This document shows positions 47,388 to 59,642 of a DNA stretch of 64,000 nt, piece after piece. The notes under the pieces are model-generated. The model was not told the DNA's origin. It saw only the letters and a program-made list of their open reading frames with translations, and ran no database searches. Positions within the stretch are counted from its first letter, which is position 1, and each line of letters opens with the position of its first letter. The DNA is taken from assembly GCA_949357655.1 (NCBI GenBank), contig CASHTG010000001.1, positions 4,588,001 through 4,652,000 of the forward strand, read 5' to 3'. Source of the stretch: Parascedosporium putredinis. Lineage: Eukaryota; Ascomycota; Sordariomycetes; Microascales; Microascaceae. The position numbers and the translations under genes were made by a program.

Positions 47388-48881
47388 TTAGTTGTTACCC
47401 AGGTACTTCTTCCACCCTCTCGCACGCAATACCTCCTCCCATCGTCATCAGGCACAATGACAAACTTCTCCCACCGCGCGTCCCTCCCAGCACCCACCAC
47501 AACCAAGCTCTCCTCAGCGACCCACCCGATAAGGCCCTTGGTCGGTCGCGCGGTGCCGGGCGTCGGGCTCTCCGAGAGGGGCAAACCGCCAATGAGACTC
47601 TCGTCCCCGGCTGAAAAGGGGGCGGAGGCGAACGAGTACACGTCCGAGAAGACGCGTGGCAGGAGGGGGATCTTGCTGAGGATCCCCATTTCCGCGCCCG
47701 TCGCCGTCCCCGGCGCCCGGGAGAACCGTGCTGGGCGCGGGCGCCTGGTTGGCGGGCTTCCGGGGCGGCTTCTTGGGGTGCGGGACGTCAAAGATGTGGA
47801 GGGTGGACTTGTCCGACGTGCAGGCGAGCATGGTGCCTGAAGGGCTAAAGGCCAGTGAGAATATCGTCGCGGGATCGATGCCCCGCCGGAGCTCGGCCAC
47901 CTTGGCGCAGCTGCCGGTGGCAAACACCCTGATTATAGTGCCCTGTGTGGGAAAAAAGGTTAGATCAAGGCTCTGGACCCAACTTGCCTGCTTACGCTCG
48001 CGCTTGCACTTGAAGAATGGTGGTGGCAGGCGTCAGGAAGGGGCGGACGTACCGTGTCGCTCGCTGTTGCTAATAGCTCGCCATCAGGGCTGATCTGGAT
48101 GGCTCTCAGAGCAGAAGAGTGCGCTGGGATAATGCTGACATTGCCCGTCGCGGTGTCCACCAGCTGAATTTGGCCCATCGTTTGGCCGGGGAAGGCCAGG
48201 ACTTTGTCATTCAAGCAAACGAGCCCCGAGAGGTTGTCAGCTGTTTCGTAGACGGAGACCAGGTTGGGGGCTTCTCGAAGCTATAGAGCCGCAAGCTATT
48301 TTGCAGCGCTATGGCGATCCTGTTTCGAGATAGCTGGATGCCCCGTACGGTTGAGAGCGTTGATATCTCAATGGCAACCTTTCCCGCTAGATCATCCCAA
48401 ATAATGGCCTAGCAGAGCTAGGGTCAGCACTCTAGACCTAGGCTCCGCCGTGGCGGGGAAAGGGAAGAGGAGGGATCGGAAGCACACGCACCTTGTGGCT
48501 TGCAAACTTGGGCAGCTTGCCACCACCGACGAGAGCGAGGTAGTTGGTCGTGCCCATCATCTGGACGAGGCCAACACCTGCGTTGAAGTCTAGGCCAGTC
48601 TAGAGTGAGCACCAAATCGTACTAGAGGGCTGCTAAGAGGAATGGGGGCACTAACCTCTTGAGGACTTGAGAAGGCAAGTCTTTGATTGAAATACTGCGA
48701 AGGGGACAAGATGTTAGACGAGGAGCTCTATCAGACGTGGTACGATGCTGGTGGGGAGGTTGAGTGCCGTACCGCAGATACCCGAGTTCAATCCAACGGC
48801 GAAGCAACTTGAGTCATTGTTGAAGGATACAGAGAGCACCTGAGTCGTGTTTGGCGACTCGATATTCGGGCGGGTGTTCAT
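47388..48881 (-). CDS. PROPPIN beta-propeller, HSV2/Atg18-related phosphoinositide-binding protein
   Basis: PROPPINs bind PI3P and PI(3,5)P2 on endosomes, vacuoles and autophagosomes through an [FL]RRG motif. Exons: 48881-48773, 48694-48656 (39 nt), 48589-48492, 48408-48053, 47942-47388, about 385 codons. The first blade reads QVLSVSFNNDSSCFAVGL. VGLVQMMGTTNYLALVGGG is a strong PROPPIN match, as are IQISPDGELLATASDTGT and the LRRG motif followed by IDPATIFSLAFSPSGTMLAC. The last blades include SLIGGLPLSE and VVVGAGRDARWEKF. LRRG instead of FRRG and overall resemblance suggest the HSV2/WDR45 branch rather than Atg18 itself; this is inference. Frame breaks lie near 48272, 47720 and 47408; correcting the last gives a WKKYLGNN ending at 47388. 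Confidence 0.85.
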
Positions 48882-51741
48882 GGTGCTTGCGGTCGTTTGG
48901 CAGAAAGACCCACCAGCGCCGTGAGGGAAAATAAGTCAGGACCGATGAGAGGGTCAAGTACGCCTTGGCGATGAAAGCGAGTTCGTTGTCGTCGGGGATA
49001 GGAGAATGGGTCACCCCGAGAATCAAAAGAATCAAGGGGAATAAACGTTGATCCTCGAGCTTGACAAGGGAATGGGAATGGGGGAGAGCTAAAATAATAA
49101 TGAAAATAAAAAGTACGAAGGCTGCGCGCTGTGTGCTATCTAGGCAGCACCGTCAAGGGCATAATGGAAAAGGCGAACGATGTGGTTCTTGCAACTGTGT
49201 CCGGGGTTGCGATGGCTCTATTTACACCACAAGAGTCGAAAGTTCGCAGGGAAGGTCAAGGAATGATGCGGCGCTGCTAAAACAAAGACCCGCGGTTTTG
49301 TGTCGAGGAGCAAGGCAGATTGGCTTTTGTTGCTTCCAAATCCGGGCAGTCATGGGCTTCTCTGGTATGTTGAAATGCCGTCCGCTCTCAATTAGCGACA
49401 GCACACGAGCTTGTTCGCTCCTCTCGATGGCCAGCCCAGCTCCCCCAAAGAGTGCAGCTAGTCTCGTTTGCTTCAGTTTGATGATAAACAACGGGTCAAA
49501 GACGGCCCTGCGATGGTATTTTGTGTATCCCGGATGCCAGAGAAACGGGTCTATATGAGAGGGGCAGTATTCTTAATAACAAACCCGGGCGGGCTCGATC
49601 GTGACGTTCGTTCCGACTGGCGTCGATGTTAAATATTACGCTTTTAACGTGGTGGGGTTCCCAAATAGGCCAGGCCAGCTAATAGAGGGTGTGTTCAAGG
49701 AGCCTCGTGTGGTAACGGTTTGACGGTGTCGAGGAGGTCGAATCGCCGAATCTGTCAACTGACTTGGAGACGGCTGGCTCCAGCTTGCCCCGCCAGACGA
49801 CACGACGCTGGCACAGGCATAGAGACAGCTGGAGGCACACTAACAATTTCCAGGTGTGATAATAAAGAGCACGCATTGATTCACGGGGGTCTCTTGGGTT
49901 TCGTTTCGCGGGGCAAGTGGAGCCAAACCATTTGGTGGGTTTGCCAGCAGTGAATAGGAGGTAGCACAGATTATACCAACTGGCCTCAAATCCTTCGAAA
50001 CTTAATATTGATACGTCTGACTGAGGCCGCACGATTCTCTCCCAGGCAAGTGATGGGAGGTGCGACATATTGATTGATCAAACTGATAATACCTCGAGAC
50101 GGTGTTCAGAGAGCACGTCAAGACATTAAAAGCCCACCAAATTGTTTCGTCCCTCATTTCGGGCAAGTGGGGGTGCCCTGTCATCCTCCTCGAGTACCGT
50201 GCACTGTCCAGCTCCAAAAGCTGGAGCCCGTCTTGCCCGTATCAAGGGTAACAGTGTTTTGTTTCGCCAAGAAAAGCCCATCCTTTCTTTCCATGTGCCA
50301 TCAACAGAAAACCCCCTTTTCCCCATCACCAACGAACACAACCCCAGCCAGCTGTCAGACGCCAGCAAACCATCTGTCAAAAGTGGTCTGTGCAGTTCAA
50401 CCGAGGTGAAACCGGCAGATTGGGATCAAACGGGAGATTAGTGCTCGCAGGGAGACCAGAGCTTCAGGAGCCGAAGGGTATTATTCCTCTCGAAACAACA
50501 GAAGCCAACTGGCTTGATCGAGATCCATGATCATGCCAGCCGAACCTTTGCTTGATCATCTAGGGATTCAATGCGGACGTGGCTTGACATCGGTTTTCAG
50601 GTCCCAAAGACACATCGTGGACTAAGTCCTTCTTTCATTGGAATCTTTTCCCATTGAGCCCTGTGCTAGGAAACAAAGCATCAATTATTATCGAACAATC
50701 ATTGATCTGGCCATCGGCCATTGCTGGGAAAAGGGCGGGGACTGAGCTCAAGTGCAACTGGACCCTGAGAGGTTGGTTGATCAATTGCTTCAGTCTTCCT
50801 CTGTACTGTACACCGGAGAGCGCAGATTGTGGCGCCGGCAAAGTGGCCTCAACCTTCTGGGGCGGTATAGGTACGGAGAGGAGAGGATTGACGGTCAATC
50901 TTTCAGGTACCAGACCATTGCATTGCCAGCCGTAACGGCAGAGGTTAGGCACAAGAGGTTGGGTTGAGGTACCAGTGCTGGTGGGTAATGATCAATCAAC
51001 AATGATCAATACTCGAATCTTCTGATGATAGTGACTTGGTGTAGTACTTTCCCATACGCTAATCATTGATCCGTCGAACGCAGAGGGTCTTCAATGCGCC
51101 ACGAATTGACGGGGCTGTTGGGTCTTCTGGAGAGCGTGTACTTTTATCTAGCTTGGGTGTTGATGCTTCCCCAGTGCCAGGCCAGCCCGGCCACAGCGTC
51201 GTGCATCAGTGCCCACCCCATTCAATTGAGTTCGTCCGCCCCCTAGTCCGTTTCCCCCTCACCCCTGAATCTCCAGCCTACCGTCCGATTCAATTGGTCC
51301 TACCGCAACATTTTGTGTAAAATTGCTTCACGGCGCCGTTTTTCTCCATCCTCCTTTTCCCCCTTTGGACCCTCCGATTCTCCTTCTCCAACCCCAGACG
51401 TCGACCGCAACTTCGACACATCGCCAATTCGTTGCCCTCTCTTCCTCTTTGCCTCCTCAACCACCGACGACATCATCGCCGTCGCATCTAAACGAACAAT
51501 CCATTGACAAAAGTCCGAACACTTCGCCGCCGACCCCTTTTACTCTTCCGTGCGTCCACCACTTTCCGTTCATCTCTTCCCAACCTCTCTCCACCCTGCT
51601 CCTTGTTGCTGTGTTTTCCGCCTCCTCTCTTTCCTCTCTCTCTCTCTGCCTTTGCGCAACTTTCTTTTTCTAATATCTCTTGTCGTCGAAGCTCTCTTCG
51701 TCGTCTCCTATTCTTCAACTTGTCTGTATCCTACAGTCCTC
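48882..51741. promoter_or_regulatory. Divergent intergenic region between PROPPIN gene and septin CDC11
   Basis: 2.86 kb with both promoters and no recognisable extra gene. The right end (51330-51740) is strongly C/T-rich, a likely septin leader. Several copies of TGATCAAT or near variants occur in 50985-51010; their meaning is unknown. Confidence 0.5.
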
Positions 51742-53607
51742 ATGTCTTCCGGAATTGTATGTCTCGCATTTGTCCTCCCTCCTTGTGCCTAATTTCCATC
51801 TGCCGGCCCTGCGTCCCTCCCACCCTCCCCTGCATCAACCTCACCGCGACTTGGCCTCCTTTTTTCTTTTTCTTTTCTTGACTTGGCTCCTCCAAGTGCC
51901 TTATTCTCTACCACCCTTGAACACCCGCAACAACAAATCTTGATTGATACCTGAGCATTACCAACTAACATTCTATCCTCCCTCCCCGGTTTCAGAAGAT
52001 GATCCGAAGAAAGAAGAACGTGAAGAAGGGCATCCAGTTCTGCCTGATGGTATGCGGTGCTTCAGGCACAGGTAGGTCGAATGCTCCTTGTCCCAGCCCG
52101 ATTCATCCAGCATGGCATTCCCGCTCAGCGCATCGTCTCTACACTATTTTCTTCATTCGCCCCCTATTCCCTCGCCTCTTCTACCTCCGTATCCGGCGCA
52201 CCGTTCTTGCCGCTAACCTGACTGAATCGATAGGCAGGACTACCTTCGTCAACACCCTCTGCGACAAGAGCGTACTCACCCACAAGGAGAGCGACGATCC
52301 TAACTCGGCTCACATTGAGGATGGCGTCAAGATCAAGCCCATCACCGTCGGTGCGTCCCCCGTTCTTGTCGGCTCTTCGATTCCTCAGGAAACTTGTAAT
52401 TGACAATAATGCAGAGCTCGATGAGGAGGGCACTCGTATCTCACTGACCATTGTCGACACCCCCGGCTTCGGTGACCAGATCGACAATGAGGCCAGGTAC
52501 GTTGCCCTATTTCTATGGCTTGATGCCCTGCCTTGGCCATGCGCCATAAACTAATGCTGAATTCCCTTTTTTAGTTTCTCGGAGATTGTCGGCTACCTCG
52601 AGCGCCAATATGATGACATCTTGGCCGAGGAGTCGCGTATTAAGCGTAACCCCGTTTCAGAGATAACCGAGTCCACGCTCTCCTCTACTTTATCACCCCC
52701 ACCGGTCACGGGTAAGCGTTCCCTTGGATGTTACCGCCATGGTATCGCGGTGCATGAACCCCTGAGCTAACCATGAAATCAAAGTCTCCGTGAGCTCGAT
52801 ATTGAGCTGATGAAGCGACTGGCTCCCCGTGTCAACGTTATCCCCGTTATCGGTCGCGCCGACTCTCTCACCCCCACGAGCTTGCCGAGTCCAAGAAGCT
52901 CGTCATGGAGGATATCGAGCACTACCGCATCCCCGTCTACAACTTCCCCTACGACATCGAGGAGGATGACGAGGACACTGTCGAGGAGAACGCCGAGCTC
53001 CGAGGCCTCATGCCCTTCGCCATCGTCGGATCCGAGGATATTGTCGAGATTGGCGGCCGAACTGTCCGTGCCCGCCAATACCCCTGGGGTGTTGTTGAGG
53101 TTGACAACCCCCGCCACTCCGACTTCCTCGCCATCCGATCCGCCCTCCTCCACAGCCATCTCGCTGATCTCAAGGAAATTACCCATGACTTCCTCTACGA
53201 GAACTACCGTACTGAGAAGCTTAGCAAGAGTGTTGAGGGTGGTGCTGGAGTGTATGTTACTTCCCCCTTATTCTCCATGTTCCCTAGTGTTGTCACTTTT
53301 TTCCCCTCAAATCTTTCCTCGAAATACTATGACTCAGAAGCTAATCATGCCAGTAGTGACTCTTCGATGAACCCCGAGGATCTTGCCTCGCAGTCCGTCC
53401 GTCTCAAGGAGGAGCAGCTTCGCCGCGAAGAGGAGAAGCTCCGCGAGATCGAGGTCAAGGTGCAGCGCGAAATCAACGAGAAGCGACAGGAGCTCCTTGC
53501 CAGGGAGTCCCAGCTCAGGAGATCGAAGCCCGTATGCAAAGGAGGCCGCCGCTGCCGCCGCCGCCGCGTCCGGCAACCAAGGAGAGACCAATGGCGACGG
53601 TAACTAA
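51742..53607 (+). CDS. CDC11: Septin, CDC11 class (AspA/Sep5-like)
   Basis: Septins assemble into hetero-oligomeric filaments at septa, hyphal tips and branch points; Cdc11 is the terminal or near-terminal subunit. Exons: 51742-51756 (15 nt), 51996-52071, 52234-52350, 52415-52496, 52575-52711, 52785-53251, 53354-53607, about 382 codons. The tiny first exon gives MSSGI, joining to KMIRRKKNVKKGIQF. The G1 loop is GASGTGRTT, with Arg in place of the usual Lys as in Cdc11 subunits. G3 is DTPGFG and the G4-like motif is GRADSL. The septin unique element includes ARQYPWGVVEVDN and HSDFLAIRSALL. The C terminus is a predicted coiled coil (LKEEQLRREEEKLREIEVKVQREI). C or G losses break the frame near 52652, 53520 and 53540. 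Intron 6 keeps the frame open. Confidence 0.93.
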
Positions 53608-54827
53608 TTTCACCTCGTCATGTCGACGCGCTGACCGGGTTTCCATGCGACCCCGTTACGAGTGCCTCGTTGGTCCATCTTTCCCGTACTGGCGTTGGTT
53701 TTTTGCCCTCCGATTCCCCAGAAAGTGAGATGAGGTTACAATATTCCCCTGCTGCTGCTGCTTCGTTATTCTTATTTATTTTGAACGCTTCTTGTCGCGT
53801 GTTATTTCTCATCTTCTCCCGCCTGTTTCCCCCTTTTTTTCTTTTTCCCCACCTTGTTCAGTCAACGGATGCCGAACGAATAAACAAAAAGCCATACCCG
53901 TGTTCTCTTGCAGACGAACTGCGATGACATCGAAGAGTACCTGGCTATATGGAGGCTGCAGGATGAAGTGAAACAGTAATAATCTCTATCCCATGGGCAA
54001 ATGCCTTGTTATTTTTAGTCTCTCAGCAACAGGGAGGGGCTTTCTCAGAGTCCGGAGAGGGAATGAAGCAGAAGCTTGCTTATGGAATTGTGAGGGCAAG
54101 AATCTATCCGTAGCTTGCTACTGCTTTGTGCTGGTTGACTAGTTGTCCTCTTGTACTGAGCGAGCGAAGTCCCGGTTCTCTTTACCGGACCAAGCAGTCA
54201 ACTTTGGATGCTGGACCATCATGGCCATGTGTGCTAGTTTCCACCCAACTGGAAAGTTATGAAAATCAACTCTTTTAATACCCCTTGTTTGTGTTTCGCA
54301 GCCCAATCGCCCTTGCATTCCCCTCGGAACTGAGTGATATGAATTATCCCGCCTACGTGTAAACAAATGATAGCAAGCGAGAAAGGATGGGAAGCACCCC
54401 GTATTCCAACTCATCGTTAGACGAGCGGGTATTAGGCTGTGGCTCGAGATCAAGACTCCTCGCGAGGGTTGTTGGAGCTCATTCATATGGCACGGGGGTA
54501 AGGTTGGCCCCATGAAGAAACGTAGAGGGGCTACGGCATGATGTCACGAGCAGGGTAGATGGATGCATGGATGGACTCGGCGGGGTTTGGTATAGAAGAT
54601 GAATAGATAAGAAACACTTGATTTCGATAAAGCATGGGCACTGGATGGCAGCTAAGGTACATGAGATGGTGTGGCATTACAAATGAAAAAGGAACTGCTA
54701 ACTCTCGAGAACCAACGGACTAACACTCATCCTTGGCCTTCGTACACGTTTTCTTATTTTAACCTGTTATGGAATCCGGTACCATGCGAGTGCGCCTATT
54801 GGCCAGATGACAACTGAGATAGCTGGC
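53608..54827. other. Convergent 3' flanks of septin and Bax-inhibitor gene
   Basis: C/T-rich sequence follows the septin stop (53730-53860). No gene or repeat of note is recognisable in 1.2 kb. Confidence 0.55.
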
Positions 54828-55748
54828 TTAGTTGTTCTGGTTGTTGAGGATACGGAGGATGGCGAGGAAGAGGTTGATGATGTCGAGGTAGAGGCTGATG
54901 GCGGCGGCGATCTCCTCCTCGACGTTGAGCTTCCGCATGATGAGCTGAGTGTCGATGAGGATGTAAACGCTGAAGAGGAGGGCGGCACCGAAGCCGAGGA
55001 AGAGGTCGGTGGTCTTGGACTGGGGCAGGAACAGGTAGACGAAGCTAAACATGACGAGGGCCCAGAGAGCGCCACAGGCATAAGGTATCCACGAAGTGAA
55101 GTCGTACTTGGTCTGGCAGGCGAAGGCGGTGAGGAAGACGAAGATTCCGGCGGTGATGATGAGGGCGTTGAGGACGATGGAGACGTCGTAAAAGGACACG
55201 ATGAAGGAGATGGTGTAGGCTTCCAGGGCCGTGAAGACGGCGAGGAAGGCGAGGTTGGTGGGGTACGACTTGCGCTTCCAGTAGGTCAGGCCCATGAAGA
55301 CCATGGAGCCGAGGAGGGAGATCCAGAGGAGGGTCGGGTTGGACTGGATCCACTGCTTGTAGCCCGTGGAGAAGAAGGAGACCGAAGACAGGGCCGTGGT
55401 AGCGATGAGCTGGACCGAGAGGATGGCGTAGACCTTGCGCACGAATTGGTTGCGGATGTCGATGGTGGCTTCCGCTACGGACCCGCCAAACTGTTTTTGG
55501 GGCGCATCGTCGTGGTTAGCGGACATGAGAAGAATGTAAAGGGGGGAGGTGGATGGGTGTGAGGAGCCAGGTTGCTCTCTTACCTTGAAGTCATCGGGGA
55601 TGTTGTCCTCGCTCGATCGCGGGCCGGAGAACAAGGGTGCGGAGCTGCTCGAGGAACCGGCGTCGGCGGCTTGGTAGGACGGCGGGGCCTGGGCATACTC
55701 CTCATCGGGGTCCTGCGTGGGAGCAGCCGTGTACTTGGCGTTCGACAT
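54828..55748 (-). CDS. Bax inhibitor-1 / LFG family membrane protein
   Basis: TMBIM/LFG proteins (yeast Bxi1/Ybh3) are seven-helix membrane proteins linked to ER or vacuolar calcium handling and stress-induced death. The start at 55748 gives MSNAKYTAAPT, then a Pro/Gln/Ser-rich cytoplasmic tail typical of fungal members. Exon 1 is 55748-55584 and exon 2 is 55490-54828, for 275 residues after splicing. Helices are evident: VYAILSVQLIATTALSSVSFF, LLWISLLGSMVFMGLTYW, ALEAYTISFIVSFYDVSIVL, ALIITAGIFVFLTAFA, GALWALVMFSFVYLFL and FGAALLFSVYILIDTQLIM. The family motif F.VYILIDTQ.I and the C-terminal AISLYLDIINLFL..LRIL confirm the family. The 93-nt intron has no stop and keeps frame. No indel was found. 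Confidence 0.92.
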   Translation of the reverse strand: MSNAKYTAAPTQDPDEEYAQAPPSYQAADAGSSSSSAPLFSGPRSSEDNIPDDFKVREQPGSSHPSTSPLYILLMSANHDDAPQKQFGGSVAEATIDIRNQFVRKVYAILSVQLIATTALSSVSFFSTGYKQWIQSNPTLLWISLLGSMVFMGLTYWKRKSYPTNLAFLAVFTALEAYTISFIVSFYDVSIVLNALIITAGIFVFLTAFACQTKYDFTSWIPYACGALWALVMFSFVYLFLPQSKTTDLFLGFGAALLFSVYILIDTQLIMRKLNVEEEIAAAISLYLDIINLFLAILRILNNQNN

Positions 55749-58700
55749 GGCTAGGTGAGATTAAAAGGGAGACAGAGAGAGAGAGAGGTGAGGCGGAAAA
55801 AGAGAGGTTTGAGCTGGGAGAGGATGCGCGCAGATCGTGGAGCGACGACAATGAGAATGGAGAAACTCCGCAAAGGGAAGCTGTTCAATAGGAGGAGATC
55901 CAACAGCGCTGGGTTCCTTCCCGGATTCTTTCTTCTTTTTATTTTTCTTCTTCCTTTATGAAAGCGGTTCGGTCGCCGGCTTTTGAGAAAGGCGAGGTGG
56001 CGTTGGCTGGTCGTGAGGCCGGGTGGGGGATATATTCTGAGGTAGGCAAACGCGGGCGGATAAGGCGGTCCTCAATGTCGGCCTGGTGTCTGCTTTCCTA
56101 AGCTGGCGTCATGTGGCCTACCCTTTTCATGGCTCCATCCTCTAGCACGTTCTCCAAAGAGGCGAGGCTTCGCCACACACAGTGCACACGGTCGAGGCTG
56201 GTCAGTCAATATTGTTTACATAAGCACATCCGATTCCGTTTCAGAGGGGCGGGGCGGCGAATTGGAAAGAGGGAAGGATCGGAGCCGGAGCTAGAACTTG
56301 AACAGCACAAGCCGCCTCGTGCCGGGCACCCAGCTCCGCTTGGGCTATCTGCTATTTACCACGGATGTCACCACTGCTTCCGCTTTACCCCGCCGAACTA
56401 CGGCGGAACCCTAGAAACCACAAGGTATCGTTCCGTTTCTCTATAGTTCGGAACCGGGGTCGTTCGCCCTGACTGGAGAAAAGATTCCACGAGGGATTGG
56501 GTGTGTGGAACTCGCCAGCATTCAAGGAGCTAGTCTCATGCTTTCTGACATTTTCCGGAAAACCGCGTTCGCGGTTCCTCTTGAAGCCTTGGGGGTGTAA
56601 TAGCTTTCCCTGTGAGACGGATGAAAGGCCCCCGGCCTGTAGAACGGAGCCTTTGTTCCTACGGTCTTGGACGGATCGTCTTGGGCCAAGGGGCCCAAGT
56701 AGCGCGTAAAGGGGACAATCTTCTGGTGTATCATCATGGAAAACATTCAAATCAGAAGACGAAAGCTTGCGATGCAAGGTAATATCACGGAGTCCTAGGT
56801 GGACCGTAAGTACGCTGGGAAACCCATGTCGGGTATTCCTCATTGGACCCCTGGAGCAGGGTTGAGTTGAAGGGTTGTGCAAGCAAGCACACGTCATGCA
56901 AGGCATCTCTTCAGCCACAAGACCAAACCTGCGAACCTGCGACGGAGCGTTCCTTCTTCGTCCTTTTCAACACCCGTTTCCTTGAAGGGTGGGGGAGAAA
57001 TCGCGATTCTTTCTCGATATACAATTGATGTAGCGATAGACCCACCATCATCCAGAAACAAGAAACAGGTCAAAGTAAAAGAGGTCAAGATGGGATAGCT
57101 CGACAGAATAGATGGGCATATTGCACCAAATAGTCCAAGTTCCCGTTTGGCGATGCATGTCCTCCCGATGCGATGCATCCACTGCTGGATGCGACAGCCG
57201 GAGTGAAGAGGGAGACTGTTACTTACAAAGAGATCAATCTGAAGTTGATCGCTCTTCAAGAGGATAAGACGTCGAATGGGCGCATAAAATCTCGTCAGAG
57301 GAGTTGGGAAGTCTCCATTTGCATTTGGCGAGGTTCTTTCTTTGATGAATGGCAAAAATGTGGCACGCGGATCCCGTTCTCTCTGAATGAACGTGTGAAT
57401 GAACGGCAAATGATTGCGTGTGCAATCCAAGCAATCTTACTTGCTCGTGTTCCCAACCGCACCTGGCGAACAATTGGCGGATGGCGAAAGGGGGTTGTAG
57501 GGAGGGAGACGTCTCTGCACCAGCAAATGGGCGGGATGGCGATTGCAGGAAGTTTTAATAGGGACCCCACCACTACCGGAAAGGGAAATGGGTGGACGCT
57601 GGGGCAAGGCAACAGAATTAAACTTGAAAAGCCACTTTTATTTGGGGCCAGGGGAGGCAATGGAGAGCATGGCGGAGGGCGCCTTGATTTTAATGAATTG
57701 ATGGATCCATCGATTGCCTGGCAGCTCATTCATGCTACCCGTTCAGTGGGATAATAAGGGCCATGTCCGCATTATTCACGACTGGAACCTGGAGGGGTCA
57801 GTTGAGAGACGAAACGTGGATGGTGAGACAAGGTAGGGCTTTCGAACCTCTCCTCTCAATAAAGAGCACAGTCACTTGGTGACCTTGAACTGTCTTCCAG
57901 CGCACTACCTCGGTAGAGGAGATAGGCGTGGGGGAGGGATTATCGAGTGACATCCATGACCTGGGGGAAAAAAGGAAAAGAAAAAAAAAAAAAAAGAAAG
58001 GGAATGAGAATCAGATCACTCTTGGCTGGCCTTTGTTCCCTCATCTCAAGCATGAGGCAGGATTTATCACAACGTTGCACTGTGCCTGATGACTTTAAGC
58101 AGAGTGGTGAGAGGTATCTTTTCGAAAAAGGGGAAGAGGACCCCTCAAAAGCGCGTCTAGGAGCCAGCCTCAAATCCCCATTAGCATAATTACTGTCGAT
58201 TGGTGCTAATGGCAATTAAACTCGGGAAAGAGCGAAAGGGTGAATCAACATATGATGTGGAGAGCCGAATGGAATAGCACGAGAGTCCTTTTTGTTTTCT
58301 TTCTTTTTCTTCTTCTTTTCCATTACACGATATTGAATATGAAGATAGGACAAACCCCTGTGCTCAGAGTCTCTAGATGCTAAAAGTTTGCTCCCCCAAA
58401 ATTGAGCCTACACTATTGGAGGGCAAGCGACAGTACAAACGAGCATGTATAATGGGTACATCTTAATTGATCCCACCCGGTACTCAATTGGTGCCTCTCA
58501 TTGGCGACCGTTAAACCTGGCCTGGCCCCAACGTTGAGGTTGAAATCTCCCTCTTCCAGGTACAATGGGTACATAGCCGGACGAATGCAAGGAGAAAGAA
58601 AAAGAAAAGGAAGAAAAAAAAAAAAAGAAAAGAGGGCCGTGCTAGCTGTCTGGCAGCTCGAGCTCCCGCGCCAGATCGGATCAGAGCTCCAATCACTTTG

Positions 58701-59642
58701 CTTGTCCCCTGAACCGACAGGGGCTGACCGCCTTCTCCAGTCAAAATATGCCATCCACATTTTTATTCGGGAGACCCAATGGAACTTTCAACATTTGACC
58801 AAATTCAAGCTATTACTCCATTTGATGAATGGATATATGCTGAACCACGCAAAGTCCTCGCCAAGGCCCAACTCTCTCGGAACCAAGTGCAGCAGAGCGC
58901 TCGCGTTCCCTCCTCCCGCGCTAACAGCCCGTCGTTGTCGTTGTCTCTTTGACTGAACGGCTCAGTCCGCCCCGCCAAGCTCCCTGTTTGAATCTTGAAT
59001 CACCATTTTAGTTCATATTCCCTTTGCATGCTCGATCTTACCACCCCTTTTCTTCCATCACTTGACTATCCTCGCGTGCCATCCTTCAGTCTCCTTTCTT
59101 CTTCCCGAGGTGCTTTGTATCCCAGGGCTCTCTTACGCTGTTGTTGTTGCTGCTACTCTCTGCCGCATACTTGACAGCGCCCTACTTTTTTCCCCATCTA
59201 TTTTCCCATCCCAATTCTCCCGCCGTCCCGGCACGGTTGCTGTCTGTGGGTTTGGATTCGTTCATGTAACCACCCCTTTTTGACATCGCCTCTCATCCTC
59301 TCCCCTTCTTTTATTTTATTTTTCCCTTTATTTTACTTTTACTCTTCTTTTCTTTCCCTCTTCCTTTCTATCTTCCGCGCGATACCCGCCTTGGGCCCGA
59401 AACAGGTTAAAATTGCTTGCACGCGTTGTACAGAAAGGGAAGAAAAGGCTTCCTGAAAGTAAGGGGCGCGGCCAAAAAAACCGAGGCACGAAAACGCACT
59501 ATCTTGACGAACCCAACCCGCAACTCTTACTCACGCCTCCTTCCAACCGCAACCCTCGCTGAAAAAAAAATTATCACCACACTCTTCGCAACCTTTCCTC
59601 TGCCGCAACTCCTTTGTCGCGCACGAAGAGCACTAAACAACG
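55749..59642. promoter_or_regulatory. Divergent intergenic region between Bax-inhibitor gene and LAG1 (3.9 kb)
   Basis: No gene is recognisable. It holds long A runs near 57975-57995 and 58614-58626, and a strongly C/T-rich stretch at 59270-59380 preceding LAG1, likely its core promoter or leader. The BXI1-type gene's leader lies right of 55748. Confidence 0.5.

Noticed and set aside
54807..55562. Plus-strand open frame of about 250 codons over the Bax-inhibitor gene
   Set aside because: Acidic low-complexity antisense shadow of the membrane-protein exons.
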